A model generated the notes under the pieces. That model worked only from the letters and a program-made list of their open reading frames with translations, did no database searches and was not told where the DNA came from. The position numbers and the translations under genes are program-made. From QYQD01 sp040754095 (GTDB taxonomy: Bacteria; Desulfobacterota; QYQD01), in the NCBI GenBank assembly GCA_040754095.1, contig JBFMFO010000012.1:17732-81731 (forward strand): 64,000 nt of DNA, in the 5' to 3' direction. Positions 34,370 to 42,562 of this stretch are shown here, in pieces. The stretch's first letter is position 1; every line of letters starts with the position of its first letter.

Positions 34370-34750
34370 CTAGTCCTCCACCAGTTCCAGTGCACCGGTG
34401 TTGCACCAGCGCACGCAGGAAGGACTGGGCGGTATGCCGCAAAAATCACATTTCAAGGGGATACCGGTCTCAGCCTCCACGAAATACGGTTTTTCCGGAC
34501 AGGAGGCCCGGCAGAAGGCGCACATGTCATAAGTCTGCTCACCAATGACGATGTAGTGTTTTGAAGTGCAGGCCGCATCCACAAACGGCCCGGCGATCAC
34601 CGGGTAGTAGCGATTGCCGTCCCTCATCACCCTTATACGGGCCCGTCTGGGATTTACCGTATTTGCCACATGGTTGAGTGAGCAGGCCGTCTCACAATGC
34701 CTGCACCCGGTGCATTTGGTATGATCGATCTTTATTCTCGGCACTCTCAC
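34370..34750 (-). CDS. Polyferredoxin subunit of AOR-family enzyme (BamC/AorA-like)
   Basis: 126 residues with four Cys groups: CTGCRHCETAC, AACTSKH, CAFCRASCPEKP, CDFCG and CVRWC, enough for three or four [4Fe-4S] clusters as in DMSO reductase-type B subunits, AorA and BamC. It overlaps the AOR gene by 4 bases (ATGA), so it is almost surely its electron-transfer partner, passing electrons to HdrA next in line. Confidence 0.88.
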   Translation of the reverse strand: MRVPRIKIDHTKCTGCRHCETACSLNHVANTVNPRRARIRVMRDGNRYYPVIAGPFVDAACTSKHYIVIGEQTYDMCAFCRASCPEKPYFVEAETGIPLKCDFCGIPPSPSCVRWCNTGALELVED

Positions 34751-36561
34751 ACCTCCAAGTTCAATGCCTGTAAGGTCTCAGGCCGCGGCTCACCCTGTTC
34801 ATTCCAGCCCCTGAGATGATAATATTCCGGAAGCATCTCACCTATCCTGCTGACTTGCCCCTCGGCAGGCCCATCAGGAACCGGTTCCTTGATAAACCGC
34901 TCCGGAAGTGTATCATGTGTCCGGTCAAATCCCGCTTTCAGGTTAAACATCCTCTCCAGGTTCCAGATCTTTTCACCGATAAACAAAAGGTCATCTGCCT
35001 TATAATTTGTTCCCAGGCAACTGTTCACCATGGGTACGTAGTTATTGAATTTGAGTCCCATCAGAGGCCAATTGCACAGCCCCAGAGAGTCCATGACAGC
35101 GGTGGTATCCTGATACTCCTTCACAAGCAAAGGCTTTCCGCCAATTTCCCATGGATCAAGACTTTGATGTACATTAAGGAGTTCGTCAATGAACGTGTAG
35201 GCGAACAGATGATGCGGCCCATAGTTACATGTCGCAAAATGAAGTCCCATGCCCTGAATGGCGCGCGGGTCAAAAGGAGACAGCGAATGACCCTTTACGC
35301 CCATAAAGACCTCCGGCCTTCCGAACTCTTTGGTCAGGGCCAGGCCGCCCTGCCCCAGGCGTCTGGCATATACTTTTTTAGTGGCCATCAGGCGCAGCGC
35401 CTCCACCATGGCCTCCCCGTTGCCGAACCGCAGGTCAATTTTTAACTCCTCAGGGGTGACCACTTTTTTCTCCACTAACTCCATGATAGTGGCGAGAGTC
35501 CCTCCAGTGGCCACGGGATCGAGTCCCATTTCCCCGCACATCATACTCGCCATACCGATCGTAGTCAGGTCGGTAATCCCGCAATTCACCCCCAGGGAAC
35601 CGATGGCCAGATAGGTCGGGGCCATCCCCTTCCCTTCGTAGGCAGAGTGTTTAACATCCGCCTTTTTGATGCAGGCGATAGGGCACGCAAAACAGCCGCG
35701 ACTCCTCAAGGCAAAGGCGCTGTTCAGGGCATCAGTAGCAATATTTCTTAACGGAAGCGGGGCGCGGCGAAAATTATTCTGTGGCAGGATTCCTTTCTGG
35801 TAACACAAACCCACCAGAAAAGCAGTTCCGGTTTGAGACATGGACTGGGTAAGAGGGGCGCTGTTGAGCTTATTAATCAGGGTGGTGACCACCTGCATGA
35901 ATCGATTCCCATCCGCCACCTGGAGGGAGTGCCGGCCTCTGACGGCAATGGCCTTAAGGTTTTTTGAACCCATAACCGCGCCGATGCCTGCGCCCCCTAC
36001 CGGAAGGAAGCGGTCATTAATCAGATTGGCCAGGGGCAAAAGTTTCTCGCCGGCCGGACCAATGGAAACCAGATAGGTTTCCCGTGCGGCCCACGGATCA
36101 CCCAGGTTATTCTTAAACAGTTCCTCAGTTTCCACCGTGGTACGGCCCCAGTATTCCAGGGCCGGGATAAGCCTCACCTTGTCATCCATAATCGAGACAA
36201 TAATCGGCATCTCGGCCTTGCCTTCTACAATTAACAGGTCAAAACCGGCAAACTTCATCTCGGCGCCAAAATGTCCGCGCATCTTTGCACAGGCCAGTCC
36301 GCCGGTTAATGCGGACTTGGTTATTACATTGCACGAGGCCCCGGTTATAGCCCCTGTGCCCACCAGGGGACCCGAAGAAAAGACGAGTTTGTTTTCAGGG
36401 GAAAGCGGATTTACCTGAGGGGAAACTTCTTCTGTAAAAATCCTGGCGCCCAGGCCCCGCCCCCCTATAAACTTTTCGAGCAGCCCGGGATCGATCTCCT
36501 CAATATTATGTCTTCCTTCGGTCAGGTTTATCCTCAGACAACGCCCGATCCATCCGTTCAT
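34747..36561 (-). CDS. Tungsten aldehyde:ferredoxin oxidoreductase family enzyme (AOR/BamB-like)
   Basis: 604 residues. The N-terminal AOR fold begins GRCLRINLTEG and has FIGGRGLGARIF. Tungstopterin-binding region: SCNVITKSALTGG and GRG-type turns. The [4Fe-4S] ligands are CFACPIAC plus the distal Cys in DSLGLC. In the substrate region, where typical aldehyde-oxidising AORs have a NRGxCH-like motif, this one reads TCNYGPHHLFAYTF. The neighbours (polyferredoxin, HdrA-Sec, MvhD-Sec, HdrC, NuoEFG-like) follow the Bam class II benzoyl-CoA reductase operon more than simple AORs. Substrate is open: benzoyl-CoA-like reduction or aldehyde oxidation; no bamA, dch or had homologues are in the window. 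Confidence 0.88.
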   Translation of the reverse strand: MNGWIGRCLRINLTEGRHNIEEIDPGLLEKFIGGRGLGARIFTEEVSPQVNPLSPENKLVFSSGPLVGTGAITGASCNVITKSALTGGLACAKMRGHFGAEMKFAGFDLLIVEGKAEMPIIVSIMDDKVRLIPALEYWGRTTVETEELFKNNLGDPWAARETYLVSIGPAGEKLLPLANLINDRFLPVGGAGIGAVMGSKNLKAIAVRGRHSLQVADGNRFMQVVTTLINKLNSAPLTQSMSQTGTAFLVGLCYQKGILPQNNFRRAPLPLRNIATDALNSAFALRSRGCFACPIACIKKADVKHSAYEGKGMAPTYLAIGSLGVNCGITDLTTIGMASMMCGEMGLDPVATGGTLATIMELVEKKVVTPEELKIDLRFGNGEAMVEALRLMATKKVYARRLGQGGLALTKEFGRPEVFMGVKGHSLSPFDPRAIQGMGLHFATCNYGPHHLFAYTFIDELLNVHQSLDPWEIGGKPLLVKEYQDTTAVMDSLGLCNWPLMGLKFNNYVPMVNSCLGTNYKADDLLFIGEKIWNLERMFNLKAGFDRTHDTLPERFIKEPVPDGPAEGQVSRIGEMLPEYYHLRGWNEQGEPRPETLQALNLEV

Positions 36562-36652
36562 TTCTCGTTCTCCCTGTTTCCTACAGCAAAATCATTTAGG
36601 ACGCAGATTTTCGCCGATACCCGCAGCACAGTAAATTCGAAATTCGAATTCT

Positions 36653-36754
36653 ATTACTCCGGCAATTAAATATATAAACTCGCCAAATCCCCCCATCCCC
36701 CCCTTTACCAAAGGGGGGTGAGGGGGGATTTAAGTTCTTAATTGCCGGAGTAAT
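36653..36754. repeat. MITE-like element with 17-bp terminal inverted repeats
   Basis: 102 bases between perfect terminal repeats ATTACTCCGGCAATTAA and TTAATTGCCGGAGTAAT, with a CCCCCC...GGGGGG palindrome inside. It sits in the 236-base gap between the ferredoxin and AOR genes. A related copy is at 42563-42665. Outside it, ACGCAGATTTT (36601) and AAAATCTGCGTTC (about 36772) form a wider inverted repeat. Confidence 0.82.
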
Positions 36755-36797
36755 AATAAGTAAAATCTGCGTTCATCTGCGTCCGAGATGGAAATCC

Positions 36798-37007
36798 CTA
36801 CGCGGCTCCTTTAAGCCACTCTACGGTCTTGTCTTTCAGGGCCTTGTCGTATCCGAAGGTGACACATACGGTGCGGCAACAGCCGCAGCCGATGCACTTG
36901 TCGGTATCCACATAGATGGAACCCTGTTGGTCTATTATGGCCCCCACTGCACATACCGGCAGTGCAAAACAGGACTTGCAGTTGTGTTTGCATATCACAT
37001 TTAACAT
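36798..37007 (-). CDS. Small [4Fe-4S] ferredoxin-like protein
   Basis: 69 residues. Cys groups: VICKHNCKSCFALPVCAVGA and CIGCGCCRTVCVTFGYD, enough for one or two clusters. It lies 32 bases after the GltB-like gene and probably serves as its electron partner, the separate counterpart of the fused ferredoxin domain in the GltB-type protein at 10831-12366. Confidence 0.82.
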   Translation of the reverse strand: MLNVICKHNCKSCFALPVCAVGAIIDQQGSIYVDTDKCIGCGCCRTVCVTFGYDKALKDKTVEWLKGAA

Positions 37008-37039
37008 AGCTTGCTTTCCTCCCTTACTATTTTCCCAAA

Positions 37040-38605
37040 TTAGCCTAATATCTTATCTACTTCTGCTGCATCGGACTCCATGACATAGGAAATTCCGGAA
37101 ACTTCCGCCGCATCCCTGGTCAAGGCCACCAGATCGTTGCGATCAATGTATTTGAGGGCAAATTTTCTGGACCCGGCCATAAGCTGCTGGAGGCCCTGTT
37201 TCAGCCTATCAATATAAGAATACATGCCTATGGCCCCGGCCGGAAGCTTGGTAAAGTCCTTGCCGAAACGTTCCTTAAGTTGCGCCCCTACGGCAAAGAG
37301 GCGCAGGTACCCTTGCTCTACATCCTCACCTTCCAACTCCATTTTTTGCGCCATTAACTTTCCATGGGTCTTGCCCACCATGGCCGCAGTGAGAATAGCC
37401 CGTCCCAGGCAAATGGCCTTGACATAGGGAGCACCCAGCGCCAGGGCCTTAAAGATATGGTCTTCCAGAGAGAGACCGCCCGCTATGGCAATGGGCGGAA
37501 TATAAGCCCCCCTGGCCGCCAGCCGCTGACACATCTGATAGGTCAGGCATTCTAACTGCACGGTGGGTATGCCCCACTCATTCATCATACGCCAGGGACT
37601 CATGCCGGTTCCACCGCCGGCTCCGTCTATGGTAAGGAGATCAATCTTGGCATTTGAAGAGAACTTGATGGCCCGCGCCAGATCTGCCGGGCGATAGGCC
37701 CCGGTCTTGAGGGTCACATGCTTTGCGCCTACAGACCGCAGGTGCTCGACCGATTTGTAAAAGGCCTCCTCATCTACCATACCGAGGCGGGAATGCCGTT
37801 CGAACTCTGTTATACCACCGGCCTTGAAGGCGGCCTGAACGGCGGGATTGGTCGGATCCGGGAGCACGATATAACCCCGCTCCTTCAACTGCAAGGCCCT
37901 CTCGATCGAATGAAGCTTGACTTCGCCGCCGATATCCTTGGCGCCCTGGCCCCACTTTAATTCAAATATCTCGATGCCTAACTGCCCGATCACATATTCC
38001 GGCACACCCAGCTTGGTATCTTCCACATTGGCCTGAATAATAATACCGCCGGTCCCGTCATACCATTGACGGAAGGCGTTAATGCGACGTTCCATCTCCG
38101 GCGACCTGGATATCTTCCCATTCTTGAATTCCGCCTGAGCATCCATGCCGCAGATATTTTCACCCGCAACTACCAGCACACCCGAGATGGCCGCACCCAC
38201 AGCCACATCCTCCCAGTTAATACGGGCGATATCCGTGGACCCAACTGCGCCGGTAAACACCGGAAAATTCAGCTTGATGTTGCCGCCCGCACCCACGGCC
38301 GTAGTCGTATCCACGGCCGGGAACGTGGCCTTATCGGAATCGGCCTCAATTCCCACGGCGCCTACGGCCGTACCCTGGATATTGAAATGGGAGAAATCCA
38401 CCGGGTAATCCTTTTCCGAACCGGAGGTGATGACTCCGAAAGGCGTAGGATATATCACCTCTCTCCCCTTAAGGGCTGACCGGCCGATTTCGCACGGTCC
38501 TTCACAGCCGTCCACACAGGTCACGCAAATTCCTGACCCGGGGGCGGGCGTCACCCTGGTTGTGGTCAGGGTGGCGGCGCTTCGATTTGGTTTGCTGAAT
38601 GACAT
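37040..38605 (-). CDS. Glutamate synthase-like FMN protein
   Basis: 521 residues from the ATG at 38605 with GCAGGAGG upstream. N-terminal Cys cluster CVTCVDGCEGPCEIG, then the GltB-type barrel: ELKWGQGAKDIGGEV, DLLTIDGAGGGTGMSP, PPIAIAGGLSLEDHIFKALALGA. FMN-binding parts are kept. There is no amidotransferase partner here, so it is unlikely to be a complete glutamate synthase; in this operon it may act as a flavin-based electron-transfer protein. First gene of the AOR/Hdr operon, preceded by a leader terminator. Confidence 0.86.
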   Translation of the reverse strand: MSFSKPNRSAATLTTTRVTPAPGSGICVTCVDGCEGPCEIGRSALKGREVIYPTPFGVITSGSEKDYPVDFSHFNIQGTAVGAVGIEADSDKATFPAVDTTTAVGAGGNIKLNFPVFTGAVGSTDIARINWEDVAVGAAISGVLVVAGENICGMDAQAEFKNGKISRSPEMERRINAFRQWYDGTGGIIIQANVEDTKLGVPEYVIGQLGIEIFELKWGQGAKDIGGEVKLHSIERALQLKERGYIVLPDPTNPAVQAAFKAGGITEFERHSRLGMVDEEAFYKSVEHLRSVGAKHVTLKTGAYRPADLARAIKFSSNAKIDLLTIDGAGGGTGMSPWRMMNEWGIPTVQLECLTYQMCQRLAARGAYIPPIAIAGGLSLEDHIFKALALGAPYVKAICLGRAILTAAMVGKTHGKLMAQKMELEGEDVEQGYLRLFAVGAQLKERFGKDFTKLPAGAIGMYSYIDRLKQGLQQLMAGSRKFALKYIDRNDLVALTRDAAEVSGISYVMESDAAEVDKILG

Positions 38606-38691
38606 AATTCTTTTTCCTCCTGCGTAAGGTTTTTCTGATAGTTTTACTGAATAAATTAACAATAAAAACAGTTATACTTAACAATCCGGGC

Positions 38692-38728
38692 AAAAAAAAG
38701 TCCGCACTACCACTTAGGGTAGGCGGAC
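38692..38728 (-). terminator. Leader intrinsic terminator upstream of GltB-like gene
   Basis: Minus strand hairpin GTCCGC-C-TACC...GGTA-GT-GCGGAC (38700-38728) followed by eight T (38692-38699). It lies 87 bases before the ATG at 38605 and downstream of a possible promoter, so it looks like an attenuator or riboswitch expression platform. The sequence before it (GATGACGATGAC) is not a class I recognise. Confidence 0.65.
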
Positions 38729-38785
38729 GTCATCGTCATCTGCAACCAGCACGCCGTTGTATTGGTCACAACTAAATAGCTTGCT

Positions 38786-38809
38786 ATTATAAAAGCCGGG
38801 TTTTGTCAA
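38786..38809 (-). promoter_or_regulatory. Possible promoter for the AOR/Hdr operon
   Basis: TTGACA (38804-38809) and TATAAT (38786-38791) on the minus strand, both perfect hexamers, but only 12 bases apart. Such short spacing usually needs an activator or a different -35. An imperfect palindrome TTGTATTGGTCACAA is just downstream (about 38757-38771), a possible operator. Confidence 0.4.
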
Positions 38810-38938
38810 TAGCTAAGTTATTTGTACTAATTTTCTCTAACTCCTCTGTTGATAGAACATTTTCAGGAGAACTCTTGACTCATAGACAGATCGAGGGTAT
38901 GAAATTTATTATTTCAACTGAAAGAAGGGGTATTGCCA

Positions 38939-40237
38939 ATGCGCAAAAAGGCGTCTGTTAGTTCTGGAGTAAGCCACCTGGACCGCCTGCTTGGAGGTCT
39001 TTTCATCGGTGATAACGTGGTCTGGTATGACCATTCCGGCAGCCTGGCATCGGTCTTTTGTCTTAATTTTCTTCAGGCATCACTATCCAATCATAAGCCG
39101 GTAATTTATGTCACCTTTGACCGCTCCCCCAGGAACCTCCTGGATAAGCTTGGTCCCCTGGCGGACAGCCCGAATCTTACTATCCTTGACGCCTTCACCT
39201 GCGGTAAGGGGGCCTCCACCCCCGTCTTCATGAAATTCTACGAAGAACCTGATCCCGAACGCCTCTGCCATATCAGGAGGGTGGAAAAGCCGGGTGATAT
39301 GGACTATGTAATAGAGGCCCTCTACGGGCTCCATGGGGATTTAAGCGGAGATGTCCGTCTCGTATTTGAAAGTATCACGGGCATGCAAAAACTCTGGGGA
39401 GGGGAAGAGGCCGTACAGAAGTTTTATTCCCATTCCTGTCCCCGCCTCTATGAATTGAATACCATAGCCTACTGGATAATGGAAAAATTGGCCCACTCAC
39501 CCCAACTCAGGGCCCAGATCAACCAGATTGCACAGGTGGCCATCGACCTTTCCATAAAAAGAGGCACCACAACCCTGACCATTCTAAAGGCCGAGGGTCG
39601 CAGCACAGCAGATATGCATGAACCTTGCCGCTACTGGACAAAAGGTCTCGCCATAACATTCGACAGGCAAAAACAAGGGGCCAATGGGATCAACTTGGGC
39701 TCTCGCGTCAAAGAACTCCGGATGAAACGGGGCCTGTCTCAGGCTGAGCTTGCGAAACTAGTGGGAGTTACTCCCAGCACTATCTCCCAGGTAGAGGCCG
39801 ACATTATTTATCCCTCGCTGCCGGCCCTTCTGAAGATGGCCGAGGTCCTTTCAGTTGATGTCGGTTCACTATTACAGCCATCCTCAAAATCAGAAAAACA
39901 AATCATCTTCCCGGCTGCTGAGGCTGTGGACGCAGGGTTTGAAGATGTCCCTGGTGGGTCAATCCAGGGTAAGCTCTTAACTCCGCCGGATTTTGACGGT
40001 AAGATGGAACCTTACATAATTGAGATAGCGCCCAATGAGGAGTTGCCTGTCCATTTTTTTATTCATAAGGGTGAGGAAATGGGGTATGTCCTGTCCGGCA
40101 AATTGCGAATGACCCTTAACATGACCAGTTATACCGTTCGAGCCGGAGACGTGATTTACCTGACCACTGATATGCCGAGTCAATGGAAAAATCCAGGGCC
40201 TAATGTGGCCAGATTGTTGTGGATTAAGGCAAAATAG
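38939..40237 (+). CDS. KaiC/RecA-like - XRE helix-turn-helix - cupin regulator
   Basis: 432 residues from the ATG at 38939 (AAGGGG 8 bases before; a TTG at 38933 is less likely). Residues about 1-250 resemble a KaiC/RecA domain (GVSHLDRLLGGLFIGDNVVWYD), but the Walker A GKT is missing (HSGSLAS). An XRE-type HTH lies at about 252-310 (RGLSQAELAKLVGVTPSTIS), and a cupin at about 354-430 (HFFIHKGEEMGYVLSGKLRM). It is divergent from the AOR/Hdr operon and is the probable local regulator. The HTH-plus-cupin tail is common; the N-terminal fusion is not one I know. Confidence 0.85.
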   Translation: MRKKASVSSGVSHLDRLLGGLFIGDNVVWYDHSGSLASVFCLNFLQASLSNHKPVIYVTFDRSPRNLLDKLGPLADSPNLTILDAFTCGKGASTPVFMKFYEEPDPERLCHIRRVEKPGDMDYVIEALYGLHGDLSGDVRLVFESITGMQKLWGGEEAVQKFYSHSCPRLYELNTIAYWIMEKLAHSPQLRAQINQIAQVAIDLSIKRGTTTLTILKAEGRSTADMHEPCRYWTKGLAITFDRQKQGANGINLGSRVKELRMKRGLSQAELAKLVGVTPSTISQVEADIIYPSLPALLKMAEVLSVDVGSLLQPSSKSEKQIIFPAAEAVDAGFEDVPGGSIQGKLLTPPDFDGKMEPYIIEIAPNEELPVHFFIHKGEEMGYVLSGKLRMTLNMTSYTVRAGDVIYLTTDMPSQWKNPGPNVARLLWIKAK

Positions 40238-40250
40238 CAATGGATACCGG

Positions 40251-40300
40251 CTTCAGTGGTTTCGGTGGGCACGATAATGCTGTGCCCACCCAACATGGCT
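40251..40300 (+). repeat. Direct repeat with GGTGGGCAC hairpin, left copy
   Basis: CAGTGGT-TTCGGTGGGCACG-ATAATG-CTGTGCCCACCC-AACATGGCT. GTGGGCAC/GTGCCCAC pair as a hairpin. The right copy is at 41661-41708 in the same direction. Confidence 0.82.
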
Positions 40301-40441
40301 GGATAATAAGTGATATTTTTCGCCAACGTCATGGTCTCCGTATATTTTGATTTATCCCACAATAAAATATTGCCGTACAGTAATACAGCTTTTAGCAGTC
40401 CACTTCTAATCAGCATCCCAAAATGACGGGGGTCATGATCC

Positions 40442-41572
40442 ATGTCAACTGCCTACATTATAGAAGCAGATGGTTCTACGAACCCTATGGAACGAGTTCG
40501 GTGTAAAAATGAAGAGCAAGAACTTCAACGTATCTTAGAAAAGAATCCGGACTTATTGCCGGGTGATCAAATCAACCCCGGGGACCCGCGAAGATGGTTG
40601 CAAATAGCACGTGAAATGCCTGTACCAGACCCCAGTACTGGCGCAGACCGATGGAGTATCGATTTTTTCTTTGTTGACCAGAGCGCTATGCCAACCTTCA
40701 TTGAGTGCAAACGTTTTGAAGATACTCGCTCCCGCCGAGAAGTTGTTGGTCAAATGCTTGAATACGCGGCAAATGGTCACTATTATTGGGATAAAGAAAT
40801 GATTCGCGTCCTTGCTGAAAAATCAGCCAAAAACAATGGATTTTCTTTTGAGGAATCGTTAAGCAAACTTCGGCCTGATCAAGAAATCGATGTGGATACT
40901 TTCTTCGAACAAGTTGAAAATAATTTGAGGGAAGGCCAGATCAGATTGGTCTTTTTCCTTGAAGAAGCGCCTATGGAGTTGAAAAGTGTTGTAGATTTTT
41001 TGAACAAACAAATGGAGAGGTCTGAGGTCTTACTTGTGGAGGCCCGGCAATATCGGCATGACAACATGACCGTCGTAGTGCCAATGCTGTTCGGCTATAC
41101 GGAGGAAGCCAGACAAGTCAAGCGGATAGTGACTGTTTCAGACGGGCTTAGAAAGCAATGGACTCATGATAGTTTTTTTGCTGCTGCACGTGCCAAGCTG
41201 CCTGAAAAAAGTGTCAATACGATAGAAAAAGTATTCGAGGCATGTAAATCACTTTCGTGTAATATTGCCTGGGGCACGGGAAAGATAGACGGATCACTCT
41301 CTGTAAAATGGCCTCAAGGTGGTAATAAAACTGTGTTTACAATCCTCTCAAATGGCCGTTTGTGGATTTCTTTTGGCGCACTTGGTGGAAATGTGCTTGC
41401 CGGGTCATTCAGAGACCGTCTTAAGGATCTAATCGCAGACAGATTAGGGCTAACTATTCCTGATGATTACCAACATAGGTATCCCAGCTATCAAATTAGT
41501 GAATGGGAATCCAAAGCGGATTCACTGATCCAGATTTTGAGAGAACTTTTTGATGAATTTCAGCAAGCTTAA
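40442..41572 (+). CDS. PD-(D/E)XK nuclease-like protein
   Basis: 376 residues. The N-terminal 110 residues fit a PD-(D/E)XK core: Glu in NEEQELQ, SIDFFFVD (Asp 74), FIECK (Glu 88, Lys 90), then VVGQMLEYAANG (Gln 104). The C-terminal 200 residues are unrecognised, ending in a charged helix. A restriction-like or DNA-repair nuclease is likely; no methylase or helicase adjoins it. The gene is flanked by 48-base direct repeats and its codon use looks more AT-rich than its neighbours, suggesting transfer. Confidence 0.72.
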   Translation: MSTAYIIEADGSTNPMERVRCKNEEQELQRILEKNPDLLPGDQINPGDPRRWLQIAREMPVPDPSTGADRWSIDFFFVDQSAMPTFIECKRFEDTRSRREVVGQMLEYAANGHYYWDKEMIRVLAEKSAKNNGFSFEESLSKLRPDQEIDVDTFFEQVENNLREGQIRLVFFLEEAPMELKSVVDFLNKQMERSEVLLVEARQYRHDNMTVVVPMLFGYTEEARQVKRIVTVSDGLRKQWTHDSFFAAARAKLPEKSVNTIEKVFEACKSLSCNIAWGTGKIDGSLSVKWPQGGNKTVFTILSNGRLWISFGALGGNVLAGSFRDRLKDLIADRLGLTIPDDYQHRYPSYQISEWESKADSLIQILRELFDEFQQA

Positions 41573-41577
41573 TCGGA

Positions 41578-41633
41578 CATTGAAGCTCCCCGCAGCAAGC
41601 TGCGGGGAATGCGCTCGCTATGCATGTTCAATG
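41578..41633 (+). repeat. Palindromic repeat, GC-hairpin family
   Basis: CATTGAAGCTCCCCGCAGC-AA-GCTGCGGGGAATGCGCTCGCTATGCATGTTCAATG (read in parts). Inverse of the copy at 10747-10797, nearly identical. Outer ATTGAA/TTCAAT arms also pair. Confidence 0.85.
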
Positions 41634-41660
41634 GTGAAGAAGGATATATCATGGCACAAC

Positions 41661-41708
41661 CCAGTGGCTTCGGTGGGCACGATAATGCTGTGCCCACCCT
41701 ACATGGCT
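41661..41708 (+). repeat. Direct repeat with GGTGGGCAC hairpin, right copy
   Basis: Same unit as 40251-40300, with the inner 29 bases identical. Right after it (about 41715-41760) is another short palindrome, CCCCTCCC/GGGAGGGG-like. Confidence 0.82.
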
Positions 41709-41774
41709 GAAAAACCCTTATATCTCTCCCCTTGATCCCCTCCCGCCAGGGGAGGGGAGGCTTTCGGATAGAAA

Positions 41775-42385
41775 CTAAAAACTGGTCAGGTAAGACAAGA
41801 AAGAGAGAAATGTCCGGGAAATGCAGTAATGCCGTATAACCTTAGGAAAAAATTTGGGAACCCTTCTCTTATATTCCGTATATTCATCGCCGAAGCGCCT
41901 CTGTAATTCTTTTTCTTCAAACGGGATGATGATCACGTGAACCGTAAAGAAATCCAGGACGGCTATCAAACCAACGGTCAGGATGCCTGTGATCAGAAAG
42001 GCCCCCAGAAATATCATGCTGTGCGCCAGATACGTAGGATGCCGCATTATCGCAAAAGGCCCCTTTTTCACCAGTTGCATCTTAACCTTATCTGAAAACT
42101 CCGGGATGCCAATGAGTCCGAACCTCAAGTATATGCCGGTCAGGATATGAAGGGCCAGCCCGGATAGCTCAGAAACGTCGGCATCACAAGGGAGTAGGAA
42201 AGAAGGCGTTTCTTTATGGAATAAAGGCTGTAGGCCAGGGGCAGCCAGAAGATGATCGGGAAGACGAGGGTTGCCAGGCCCAGCCTTCTGAAAAGACCGG
42301 TCATGAGGTGGACCGGAATCCAGAAGAGCGGGATCACCGGCCAAAAGATGATAACCGATAAGGCAATAAGGTTTTTCAAATCCAT
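41775..42385 (-). pseudogene. Frameshifted membrane methyltransferase-like (ICMT/PEMT family) gene
   Basis: The C-terminal part is a recognisable isoprenylcysteine methyltransferase-like domain: PFAIMRHPTYLAHSMIFLG, FEEKELQRRFGDEYTEYKRRVPKFFP. Its natural N-terminus, MDLKNLIALSVIIFWPVIP with two hydrophobic segments, is in a different frame from 42385 and runs out at 42140. The switch falls at about 42150-42185. Either a real inactivating shift or a sequencing error. The alternative unshifted 205-residue reading from 42392 has an unnatural Pro-rich beginning. Confidence 0.7.
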
Positions 42386-42427
42386 AAGTCATTATACCAA
42401 TTTTTCACTTGAAAATACCTTTTATCT

Positions 42428-42493
42428 GTCATTCCGTGCTTGACACGGAATCCAGTCTTTTAGTTTCTGGATTCCTGCTTTCGCAGGAATGAC
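42428..42493. repeat. Inverted repeat, GTCATTCC type
   Basis: GTCATTCC...GGAATCCAG and CTGGATTCC...GGAATGAC arms, a dispersed repeat of the kind common in Deltaproteobacteria. No gene. Confidence 0.7.
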
Positions 42494-42562
42494 ATTTTCA
42501 TCGTTCTTTGTGCCGATCTGTCGGCATGTGTGTTTCACAAAAAATCTTTGCCTACCGATACT

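Noticed and set aside
34747..36561. Firm naming of the AOR-family enzyme as bamB
   Set aside because: Operon layout fits, but no aromatic-degradation genes are in view and sequence alone does not settle the substrate.
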